NCBI GenBank assembly: GCA_020543525.1
Contig: JAHYIO010000037.1
Coordinates: 682,001-746,000, forward strand
Length of the DNA: 64,000 bases
Origin: Coriolopsis trogii
Taxonomy: Eukaryota; Basidiomycota; Agaricomycetes; Polyporales; Polyporaceae
Reading direction: 5' to 3'
Both the position numbers and the translations under genes were made by a program. A model generated the notes under the pieces. That model was not told where the DNA came from, did no database searches, and saw nothing but the letters and a program-made list of their open reading frames with translations. Each line of letters opens with the position of its first letter. The stretch's first letter is position 1. Positions 10,422-21,634 of this stretch are shown one piece after another.

Positions 10422-13400
10422 CTACTCCTGATCCTCCCCTTCATCGACACCAACGGAGGACTTCGCGCTACGCTCAAACAGGAACGACACGGTACCCCCT
10501 GGTACCTTGTCCCGGGAATAGAAGTGCTGCTCGGCCATAATCTTGTCTGCAGCCTCGAAGAGTTTTTCGCTCAAACTCTTCGGCGCACTTGAAGGCCCAG
10601 ACTCCTTCTCGTCGTTCTCTTCCTGGTAGATGAGATGTGTGAGCATGTCGTCCTCCACGCGGTCCGCAGCCCCGGCTTGCAGGCAGTTGATGTGCGTCCA
10701 CTCTCCGAGAGCCGCGAGTTGGGCGCGCTTCTGCTTGATGTACTAGAAGGACCGTGATTACCACACTAAGAGTGGGGCGCTGCTAACGACGTACTGCACG
10801 ATCAACTTTGTTGATGTCTGTCTGCTTAACCTGGGAAGCGGCCATGAAGCCTTTCATCGGATCTTCGTCTTCGTCGCTATCAGTCGGTTCCGACACGTCG
10901 TCCGCCTCTTTCTGCATCTCGTCCACCATTGCAGAAGGGTGGTCCCCCGACGCTCCGCAGGGGCAATCGAGCAGGTCGTGCGTGTTACATGCAGTATGTG
11001 GATTGATGGTGAAGATGTCCAGAAGCTGCGCACGTGTAAGTTCAACGATTCATGAACATCTACCATCCGGACCTACATCCTTGCGGGTGAAAGAGTCTGA
11101 CTTGGACTCGGAGGAACCCTACGAGAGTGTCAGATTATGGCATAGGTTTGAATACGGGACTGAAACGAACAGTGCCCATCAGCGCTGAGAGAGAAACATC
11201 AGCATCTAACGGAAGGGGGACTGTAGCACGGACTCACAATCACTGAGCCCAAGTTTCGTGACCTGACGTTGGTAGATCTTCTCTGTAATACATGCGGGTC
11301 AGAGCTGGGACAATATGCCGCATAGAAGAGGAATGCCAACCATCTATTGTCCCAGTCGTGAGGAAGCGGTAGATATACACAGGGCGCTTCTGCCCATCGC
11401 TGGTATTGGAGTTAGGCTTACTCTGGACTTGGCGCGGTGACGACGTACCGATGTATTCGCGCCATGGACTGCAGGTCGTGACTGCATTGTAGGGTCAGCG
11501 TCCACATGCTCTGACGTGCTGAGAAATGCTCACCTTGGGTTCCAGTCTGAGTCAATCAGACATAGACGAGATGCACCGATAAGATTGAGGCCGACGCCTC
11601 CTGCCTTGGAACTCAAAAGGAAGACAACTGTAACACCATTCAACGCATGAGGAAGATGCAAGGAGGAGAGACATACAGCACTTCGCCTGCGAAGATCTGT
11701 TGAAGTCGTTGACATATTCTTGACGCTTTGGTGCGGGTGTGCTCCTGTAAAAGCAGGACAGTTCTGAGTGTTCTGTTGAGGCGCATATATGCTGCCGAGC
11801 ATACCCGTCGAGCCGATGGTAGGTATACGACTTCTTCTTGCAGTAAGCTTCGATGATGTTCAGCGTCGATGTGTAATGAGAGACGATGATACATTTCTCT
11901 TCCGTAAGCTAGAGTATGAAACGATTAATCAAGTTATCGTGTATTGGCTTCGACGACCCACCTTGTGCAACGCCCGGAGCAAGCGAGCAAGAGCAGAGAG
12001 TTTACCTGCCACGAGACTAGGTCATATTGGGTCGCTCGTTCACGGCAAACACGATGAACCTACCGCTGAGAGACACGTCCTCAATTTGAGCTCTCTCTGG
12101 CAACAAAGTCAGAGCTTCCTCGATGGCGTTACGCTTCACCACATCTCCGCCTTGTTGCGCCTTCTGTCGCGCTTGATCTGCCGTGGCCTTGAGGAGAATC
12201 GGGCTGTTACTGATCTTCGTGAGCATGTTAATCAACGCGAGGGACTCTGCTGTTGAGCCTCGGACGAGACTGTCAAGTTTGTCGTGGGAGAGTATCTTCT
12301 CGAAGATTGACAACTGCAGCTTCGTCGGCGTGACGAATACGACATATTCATCTGGATGCACACACAGGATTACTATCAATCCGCATGCATGTCAGGATGA
12401 TACCCACGTTTCGGTGGAAGATATCTCTTTATCATGGTTGCCTCTCTTCTCAGGACGAAGCTCTTGGCGATTGTTGTGAGCTAAACTAACAGTCAGCCAG
12501 CATTCAAGCAGCAGTCGTAACAGAGGGTCTCACCTGGGCGGAGCGGGCCACTCCAATCTCAGCTTCCTTTGCACTGCAACCCGGCGCGCGGCTCTTGAGA
12601 ATGGGAGTCTCGTACACACGTTTAAAGGTGCTGTAGTCATCTAGAGTGCCGACGCCGTCGTCAGTAATAAGTGAGTTCATATAGTTCGTCTGGTTTACCG
12701 AGCAGCCCAGGATTGCAGAAGTCGGCCTGTTGGGCGTGAGGTCATGTGAAAGTCGTTGACAGAAAGACGACTTACCATGGCGTGGAACTCGCTCAGCTCG
12801 TTCTGGATCGGAGTACCAGACAAAATGATTCGTCGTGGAGTCCTCAAAGCCTCGAACATCGTTGACGTCTTGTTGTTCGCTGACTTCAATCGGTGTCCTT
12901 TCGAAACTTTGAGATTGGAATGTGCTCATAGCAAATCCAGAACGACCTACCCTCGTCACATACAATGAGACCAATGGGAGGCCTGGAGAACTTCACATTA
13001 GCATCAGGGACTCCATTTGAGGTAAAATAGCGTACTGGCAGTATGCCAGGTCAGATCTGTAGAACGTAGAGTCAGTGGCACTGTCTTCAAGGTGCACGAG
13101 ACCATATGAGACATACATCACTGTCCGAAGTCGCTCATACCCGATTACCAACACTTGGTGTATCTTGCTAGAGAGAAAGTCAGCCGTTCCCTGCATATGT
13201 GTATATGACCATGCTGCTCACGAGTTGAGAAACTGTTTGATCATGTTCTTGTCCTTGTCCCCGACAAACACACCGACGCGGTCCTTCCCCAACCTGAACA
13301 CACATCAGACACAGCAACTGTCTGGCGTTCGATATACTGACCACTTGTGGAACTCGTTCTTCCAATTCTGTGCACGCACGTCAACAGGATATTTGGGGGG

Positions 13401-15343
13401 CTGGCTGAACAGGGAGACACACATTGACGAGAGATACTGGACAGACAATGAGCACTTTCCCCACGACTGGGCCCACTCCGGCATATGGATTCTGCGCTAT
13501 TGTCCAGCGTCAGATTACAGCTATATGCCGTCGGTACTGTGTACGCACTGAGGAGAGTCCATACGAGCGCGATAGTCTGCGCCACATCAGATGCCAGTCA
13601 CGAGGGCACCACAGTTGTAGTACATACCTGTAAAGTCTTGCCCATTCCCCTGCAAGACGTTAGCCATGAATGTAACGGATGGCGCAGGGACAACATACAT
13701 CTCGTCTGCAAGGATGCAACCCTGCCCTTCGTGTTTACGCAGGCCCATCACGCACTCATACATGAACTGTACACCTGTAGGATCCGTCAGGTTGCGAAAA
13801 CGACGCGCATACACAGTGTCACTTGCCTTCTTTCTGATGCGGACGAAGATGTCGAGCGAGCACAGGATCGACAACGACAGGTACGACGGGCAGGCTCCTA
13901 CGATGGAAGTTCAGCCTTCTGGTACGATGCAGTAGGCACGTGCACTGACTTCTTGTTATACTTAGCCTGATGCTCTTTCGTAGGGGCCTTCATCACAACT
14001 GCCCCGGGAGCCTCCGGGTCATGCCTACATTCAAGTATGTCAGAGTCACACAGCAAGCACGTCTTGAACACATACAGTGGTCCTTTCGGCTTCGGCTTCA
14101 CGACGGTTCCGTAAAAGGAGGACGGAGGTATGAACTTCTTCGCAGACGCAGGTGAGTTGACCGTTGGACTGGAGCTACCGGTTCCCTCCTGAGGCTTCCT
14201 TCTATCACGAACAGCATCTACGAGGTGCGATGACCGTGCTTGCGAGCTCGGAGGGTCACTATACTCGGGATCAAGGGGTGGCTCTGCCGACGATCCAACG
14301 ATGGTGGGGAGTTCAGCCCGGGAGATTTCGCTGTCGAGTTCAAGTTCTCGGTTGCCGACGTACGTCCGGTAGCCACAGTAGAGCGGAAGCCCATCCCACT
14401 TCTTAGTTCCCAGACTGCGCATATTAGATGAGAACAAGCCGACCAGTATTGGGGTGCAGCTTACACCAAGCCAGCATCGGATAGTAGAGTGAGCTTGTCG
14501 TTCTCATGAACCACAAAACCATCACCGTCCCAGGTCTTATGCTTCTTCTGTTGATGTTTGCGCCTGTATGCAAACTCAGCTAATATTCAATGATGGCACT
14601 ATCGTGCTCACCAATTCACAGTCCAGTAGGAATTTCGCGCGGGCTGTTTCTGAGCTGACTTCTGGGAGCCTGTCAGGTTGACTGGCTCCAAGCCGACAAC
14701 TCTAGGAGGCTTTTCCGCTGCAGATGGGGCGATATATGCGGGAGGCTTCGTATTTAGAGTCTTCGGCCGCAGTGGCACAAACTGCTTAGCAGCACTAGGA
14801 CGTGAAGCAGAAGCAGAGGACTCCGACAATCCTCCCCGTCCAAAGCACCTCCCCGACAGGAAGTCTTCACGGGACAATTGGTGATCGATTTCTATCTCCC
14901 GACTTCCGAGGGTGAACTCGACGCCTTCAGCTAGCTTGTGCGCGCTCTCGATACCATGAGGCTTTCCAGTACCGAGTCTTGCATATATGCAGGGTTACAT
15001 CGTATGATTGACGAAAGGGGGATATGACGACTCACTGCCGATTGTCCGAATCGTACAGCGTGCACTTGTTTCCGCTGACGACAAGCACCGCGTCCCCATC
15101 CCATGTCTTGTGCTTTTTGTATTGCGGATTGCGCCTGGCAGAGTATTTATAAGGCAGTACACCAGATAGAACACACATTGATGCTCACCATTGCACCATA
15201 TAGTACTTGTCTCCTTCCAACGCTGACACACCCGAAGACTCGCCATCGACGGCCTGCCTCTTGCGGTTCGCGTGGTTGGGGTCATGCTGATCTGGTTTGC
15301 GTTTCCCAGAGCCAGAGGCTGTAAGATTCTGAAAAGCTGGCAT
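10422..15343 (-). CDS. RDH54: Rad54B/Rdh54-type SNF2 DNA translocase
   Basis: ATP-driven motor of the Swi2/Snf2 family that works with Rad51/Dmc1 in homologous recombination. The ATG at 15343 gives [20 protein letters not shown]. The N-terminal part holds two copies of a small module: [20 protein letters not shown] near residue 55 and [20 protein letters not shown] about 170 residues later, with [13 protein letters not shown] after the first and [13 protein letters not shown] after the second. The motor shows [19 protein letters not shown] (Walker A split over introns), [22 protein letters not shown] (DEGH box), [16 protein letters not shown] and, in the helicase C half, [17 protein letters not shown] and DSDWNP. 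The tail has a DCPCG motif and a charged end at EGEDQE. Many introns. The LILS/DEGH signatures together with the N-terminal modules fit Rdh54/Rad54B rather than Rad54. Confidence 0.93.
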
Positions 15344-15609
15344 GCGTCCAGATACAAAAGTAGGGTAGAAGTGGCGAATGGCAGCTTGGATAGAGTCGCG
15401 TATGGCCCAACGTCAGGGACGCGTCGCGACGCGCTTCCTGGCACACGTGCGCGCGTTGGACAATTTCCCACGCCACTTTCACCTCTCTTCTACACTTTCA
15501 GTGTTCCACACATTGTGCGAGACGCATACAGCAAAACATAATATAGTATAAAGACATAAGTACACCAGACCAGATCTAAACGTCAACGAGATCGCACTAC
15601 GCTAGCACC

Positions 15610-18600
15610 TCAGGCGTAAGGATACTTTGACCGATCAAGCTTCGACACCGGCCGCGGCTGAACCGGACTCTGGCTCTGCGTACTAGGGCTTGATGCCGAA
15701 GGGAGAGATGGCCGGGGAGGCGCAGGGAACTCCGCCAGCATGAGCTTCAGCGGGCCATCATCATTAGGGACAACTGCAACACTAAGTCAGCGTTTAGTCT
15801 TCCGGATGTCTGATGATGCGAACTCACCATTCGGGTTGTCGAATGCCTTCGCCCTCTCCGAGATCAAAGTGCTTCCCCTCGGACCACGAGGAGCAGTACG
15901 AGTGGGTAATGTTCTTGACCTGCTCAGCTCAGCGGACCTCATGGCAACCAAAGGTGACACTGGTGACGACACATCGGTAGGCGTCCGGAAGCCCCTTTGC
16001 AAATCGTCCGGGGGAGAGGGCAACTGGGGGGAACGGCCCTTGATAGGTGACGGACCCTCTTCGGCGAGCGGGGACATCATGCTCTTCTGCCTACGTAGAA
16101 CAGGCGACACGGCCGGGGCGGGTGCTGCTCCAGCCGGTACCGCGGGCAAGGGACCGAAGGTGGACATCGGGCGAGGCGCTGCGGACGACATCCGTCGGTT
16201 TACCGCTGGGTGCGCAGGGAGACCGGATAGACGATTCAAGGATCGTTGCGCGGAAGGGACAGGCGGCAGTTCCGTGCTTGGAGGTTGATACGTAGACATA
16301 GGACGGGCACCCACAGTCCGGGGTGGTGTTGAAGGAGGTGCGGCCGCATGTGAGCTCACAGTACCCGAACGCGAGCGGGAGCGAACGAGCGAAGATTCAG
16401 CTGGAGCTGAGACAGGCGCAGGCGCGGTCACCATCTCGAAGAGGACAGGAGAAAAGGGATCGATCCCCGAACTCGTAGGGCTGGGCTCGACGGCAACGAT
16501 GGTTGGCACCTGCATGTGCGACATGGACAAGTCTTCCTCTTCCTCTTCACGTAAATTCATGCGCGAAGGGCGGCGAGGAGCTGCCGGCGGAAGCGGTGCC
16601 GAGGCGAATGCGGGCAGGGGCACGGGGGCACGGTCCGGGGAAGCGGCACGAACAGGTGAGCGTGTACGAGCAGGAGAACGCGAACGGGGAGGAGAAGGGG
16701 CGCGCATTGGGGAAGGTGCACGAACTGGGACAAATGAGGGCACCGGAGGAACTGGAGGAGGGGGTCGCACCGGTGCTGGCTGTTGAGCAGAGACGTGGTG
16801 GGGCTTCGGTGGAGGTGCACGTGTCGGGATGAACGCCTGAGCCAGCACCTGCTCATGCAATTCCTGGTGAGTGAACTTGGGCCGCCGCCGCTCGCGTCCG
16901 GAAGACTGAATATGAGCTTGGGCAAAGACTTGAGCATGGAGCTGCATATGGCTGAACGTCGGTCTTCTTCTCATAGACACTTGCTTAGCAGGAACACGTG
17001 AAGCAGGCCCCATTGCATGTCCCCATGCGCTCGGGTACACCTCAATGAAGGGGTACACACAGGGATCTGAAATGATACGCCTTAGTGGTGTAACATAATC
17101 CGAATAACAACACTCACAGATGACCAAGTGAGGATACTGAGATACGGCAGCAATCTTCCCGCTAAGCGCGACGTCAATGCTGTCCGCGACCCCTGCAGCA
17201 GCCACAGGATATAAGTCGAGGTGCGGGTACACGGGCGGGTCTGCATATATGCGTACGTGAATATCTGCGAAGGATGATCAAGGTTGTAGAACACTGACAG
17301 ATGACCATGTGGGGGTACTTGGACACGGCAGTGTCCTTGCCACTCAATTCGACGTTGATACTCGCCGGGACCTCTGCAGCAGCCGAAGGATATAAGTCGA
17401 AGTGCGGGTACACGGGCGCATCTGCATCTGGAATTGATATTCATGACTAAAATCGACTTGACAATGCACTTACAAATGACCAAGTGGGGGTAGTCAGATA
17501 CAGCCGTCTTCCCGGTCAACTTAACAACGATGCCCGCCGGAGCGTCCGAGACAGTAGCAGGATAAATGGCGAAATGCGGGTACGCGGGCGGGTCTACGAA
17601 CAACCATTAGCAACTCAAAATCGACATTGAAGCGAACATACAAGGGCAGACGTTGGGGTACGCCGCCCGAAGCTCCACGTAGACGGAACGAGGGGAGGAC
17701 ACCGGCGCATGCGTACTCCTCGACAGGAGGGCCTTCTTTACCGCCAGAGACGCGACCACGGGATAGATCGCCTCCAGGCTGTATGGGTATGCTGCCGGGT
17801 CTAACACACCGGGTTCATGAAAGGCATTATACAGGGAAAGACTTCAACTCACAGATGTTGAACACCGGGTAGTGAGAGTCCAACCGAACCACAAGTCCCG
17901 AGCTCTTCGCACCATCGTCACGCTGGGAGACCGACGGGTAAATCTCATAGACGCTCCAAGGATACACAGCCGGATCTGGGAGTTGTGAGCACGTTATCGA
18001 GCAGAGACGCTCCTGCTCCGACTTACAGATGTCAATGATAGGATAGGCCTTGCGTAAGCTACCGGCAACCTCTCGTGCCACCTGCTTATGGGCAACCACA
18101 GCAGAAGCCGGATCTGAGAACCCATTAGCATATGTTGTTACCAAAATTTGTAAACACCTACAGATGTCGAAGATCGGGTATTGCCACTCCACCCCGACCG
18201 AGATGACCGAGGTACGAGACGCCGCGTACTTCTCTGCGACCACCGAGGGGTAGATTTTATCCAAGCTGTAAGGATACACGGAGGGGTCTGGCATAGAAAT
18301 GAGTGAGATGTTTCGACGCATCCAGATCGTCACACTCACAAATGACGAGGTTCGGGTACGATGTTTGTAGCGAAATGGTGATGACAGAGGATGCCGACTT
18401 CGTAGATGTCTCGATTCCGGGATAGATGTCCTCCAGAGAGTAGGGGTACACAGCAGGATCTGCACAAGAATGAGATGGGTTGCACGCTGTGTCATGAAAT
18501 GACACGTACAGATATCGAAAACCGGATAACCAGGAGTCAGGTGCACAGAGATAGCAGCAGCTGGGGCGTCCTTCGTAGGGCTAGTAATGGCAACGATGCG

Positions 18601-21068
18601 TGCTCGCTTGGATACAGCGGGGTAGACAGTCAGATAAGGGTAAGCGTCAGGATCTGTGGAATACATTAGCTCTTAGTCCCATAACAACATGGGAAGACTC
18701 ACAAGGCTCTACAGTAGGGTACGAAACCGGAAGACGGGTCGACAATTCCTTGGACTGGGACTGGGAGACGGTGAGTGCAGCAGGATAGACATTGAAAGAC
18801 GGGTAGATGGCCGGATCTACAGAAAATACGTGAACTTGGTCAGCTTTCTGCGACATCACCCCCACTCGCTACAGACTCACAAAGATCGAATACTGGATAC
18901 GGCGCGCCACGAGTCACTGCAGGGGCCCCGAGCTTGCGATCATCCAAGGTCAGGAGTGCCGGGTAAATGTCGAACGAAGGATAGACCGCCGGGTAGATGT
19001 CCATGACTGGGTAGCCAAGGATCTCACCAGGTGTCTCCCGCTCAATGCGTTGCCTGGGGAATGTGAACTGGCTCGTGCGCGCTTCTTCTTGACCTTGATG
19101 CCTGTCTGTATAGGGCCAGACATGCTGCCAAGTAGAGGCCCGCTGTGCATCGTAGTAGGGGAAGACCATGGTGTACTGTTGACGGGCACTAGCAGCACGC
19201 GAGAACCTTGGTGAGTTGGGGGCGCTATCGAACGCCCGCCAACCGAGGTCGGGGGAGGGTGCACGAGAAAGCAGGACAGGTGACGGAGGGTAAGACAGAG
19301 GGGCACCCCACGAAGTTGCGGTGGTGGGGGTGACAGGCCGACTTGACAAGAACCTGCCGGCTATGTCCACGGAAGGCGCATAGGAGGAGGCGATCGGGGA
19401 AGGAGGGAATGACAGCGGGGCACCCCACGACGTCGCAGTAGTCGGAGTGACTGGACGACTGGACATGTGTCTACCGGCGATGTCCACAGAGGGGGCGTAC
19501 GAGTACGCCGCAGGAGATGGAGGGAATGAGAGCGGCGCACCCCAGCTAGTGGCCGTCGTAGGGGTAGGGGGGACGTCCTCGAGCATACGCCACGCAATGT
19601 CTGGAGAGGGGAGACGCGATAAAGCATTCGTAGGGGAGAACGGCTCGTAGTCGTCGTCTGGTCCGAACGACGTACAGTACGAGGCCGTCAGGCATACTGA
19701 GCCCTCGCCCCGCCTATCCATATGTACTGAAGGTACAGCATCCCACGAATACACCGACTCCAAGTCGTAGTCTGGGGGCCCAGCGGATGAGATCGACCAG
19801 GTATAGTCAGCCAGGTTGAGCTCAAACTCTTCCCCGCTGCCAGTGGGAAGGTCCTCAATGGTGTTCGGCATGTTCGCAGGGTCCAGACTAGTCTGTCCTG
19901 TTGCAGCGAGGGGGCTTCTCGCAGCGGCCGTCGCACTCATTCGCCATGAATTGACACGGTTGTCGATGTCCTTTTTGGCCGTCATGGGTTCATCCTCCTG
20001 AATGATGGGAGATAATGCCTGGAGAACAATGTTCTGTCTAGCGGATTGGCTCGGTGGAGAGTCATCGCGCGGAACGAGCTTTGATCCCGACCTAACAGAG
20101 GCGCCGTCGAAGCGGTCCAAGAGAGATAACTTCTTAATGTTTCGGCCCTGAGCCCTCGTCGTGGGCTGAGGTGCGAGGGAGATAATGTCTGTCTGGTCGT
20201 CGACAGGTTCCGTGATGGAACCATTGCTATCCGCACGCCAATGTGACAATGACTGCGGGCGTGACGGCGCGACAGATTGCGGGACGTCGACATACTCGCG
20301 ACGGGACGACGCCAGCCAAGAGTCATACCAGCGTGCTTTGGCCAGGTCGATGTCGAACTCTATCTGACCACTGATGGGAAGCTGAGCAGCAGGCAGTGAC
20401 GGCGTCCGAGCGTCGAACAGATGGCTCCAGAGCAGGGGCCAAGTATCGTCGGACACGCGCGGGGTCAAGGGAACACCGCCATGCGCTGTGTGCAAGTAGA
20501 CACACAAGCCTGAGATGCTGGGAAAGCTGAATTCACGCGCGATGGCGCCGAGCTGACTGTTCAGCTAGTAATGCGGGTTTGTTGAGATTGCGAAGTCATT
20601 CGGTAGAAGCGCAATCCTGCTTACCGTCGGATACAGCGGCAACAGGATCCCACTGGACAACCGTCGAGCAGGACCGGAAGAGAGGGTATGACCGAGATGG
20701 CCATGTTCCCTGGCGAACGAGACGGGCGGGACCACGACGACCAACCACTTGAGACCTCGCTGCACCACTCGCTCCCTCGACTCCCGTATTCCGGAACTAA
20801 CGTATGTGACAGAAGGTCGTTTCCTATGGAGAGTCGCGTACGGGGAGGCGAAGGGAGAGTCGAAAACGGAGTTGGGCATCTGAGGAGGCAAGGACTCCGT
20901 CTCCAGTCCAATGTTATTCTGTGCATGCGGGGCCTGGTGGGAAAGCGTCTCGTAGTCTGTGTCGGGCGGGGTGAGCGGGTGGGCGGGGCGAGGGAGGTCG
21001 AATAAGTAAGGCTTCTGGTGGTGGTGGGGACCCGCCTGAGGAGGCATGGGTGCTGTAAGATGCGACAT
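15610..21068 (-). CDS. Large Ser/Pro-rich protein with exon-encoded YP repeats, function unknown
   Basis: I do not recognise an assigned function. Exon 1 (ending near 20640) starts MSHLTAPMPPQAG and holds a conserved-looking block: ERVVQRGLKWLVVVVPP, REHGHLGHTLSSGPARRLSS, GILLPLYPT, spliced to LGAIAREFSFPSISGLCVYL. Exon 2 (18881 to about 20556) is Ser-rich with three copies of a unit of about 40 residues around TPTTATSWGAPLSFPPSP and ends in GYPVMDIYPAVYPSFDIYP. Ten internal exons follow, each one repeat with a consensus like YP-x-x-YP-x3-4-IYP ... YP-x-x-D-I; every junction splits a Tyr codon as T|AY. Exon 13 (15828-17066) is a disordered Pro/Ser/Arg-rich region (SPMRAPSPPRSRSPARTRSP) and the last exon ends KLDRSKYPYA. 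The protein is probably about 1,700 residues, intracellular, low-complexity and likely phosphorylated. No signal peptide or catalytic motif seen. Confidence 0.8.
17118..18816 (-). repeat. Ten tandem YP-repeat exons, all phase 1-1 and multiples of three
   Basis: Exons at 18703-18816, 18510-18653, 18340-18459, 18162-18287, 18027-18113, 17853-17975, 17642-17800, 17474-17593, 17299-17421 and 17118-17240 have lengths 114, 144, 120, 126, 87, 123, 159, 120, 123 and 123. Each starts with AT or AC and ends in a lone T, so each junction rebuilds a Tyr codon. The last three are most alike (YPHFAIYP, YPHFDLYP, YPHLDLYP with ...SKYPHMVI or SQYPHLVI), which points to recent duplication at the 3' end. The 87-base unit has lost its inner YP motifs. 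Confidence 0.85.
19210..19640 (-). repeat. Three coding repeats around TPTTATSWGAPLS
   Basis: Within exon 2 of the YP-repeat gene, three near-identical units of about 39-40 residues follow one another. Each has TPTTATSWGAPLS[FY]PPSP, then a variable linker, then [AP]PS[VP]D[IL][AG][GW]R. A fourth, partial unit with SPDIAWR precedes them. The units are in frame and lie in one exon, unlike the exon-per-unit YP repeats downstream. Confidence 0.85.
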
Positions 21069-21634
21069 TATGGGCGGCACTGGCAGACGACGTGCGAATA
21101 AGTTGGACTGAGAGAACGGAGGGGGTCAGATCGTGCTGACTCGCAGCTGAGGAAAAGGAGAAGCGGTGGATGACCGCGGCAGCTGGGAGGGCTGCAAGAA
21201 GGATAGAAGAGGTCTGAAAGAGAAAGCGAAGGGAGAGCAACTCAGGCGTGTGCAGAGTATATGATTTGAGGAGGCACAGACGGTGATTGGATCACAGCAT
21301 CAGACAGCGCTGTACACCGTTGGGAATCTCCACGGCGACGGTGACAATCCCGCCACGAGCACGACAGAAAAGAGAGCCTGCTTGTGTTGTGTGCCCTGAG
21401 CTGCCTGAGACGGGGCGGAAGGGGACGAACGAAGGACGGAGGAGAAGAGCAACAGAGACTCTGAGAGCTTGACCTCATATTCTCGCGTACCCGTGTCCAT
21501 GGTACCCTCGGCCGCTCTGCCGGCTCCGAGTCCCAAAATGGCAGGCCGGACCTGACAGAGCACGTGCCAGGACGCGCATGTCGCTTGGTGTGCGCCTCCG
21601 CGTCCTCAGCCACTCGTCCTCATCGCCCGCCACA
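21069..21634. other. Divergent promoter region
   Basis: Region between the start codons of the YP-repeat gene (minus) and CSN4 (plus). It carries pyrimidine-rich tracts and some spurious open frames on both strands, including one in frame with CSN4 from an ATG at 21578. No clear TATA box. It presumably drives both genes. Confidence 0.5.
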
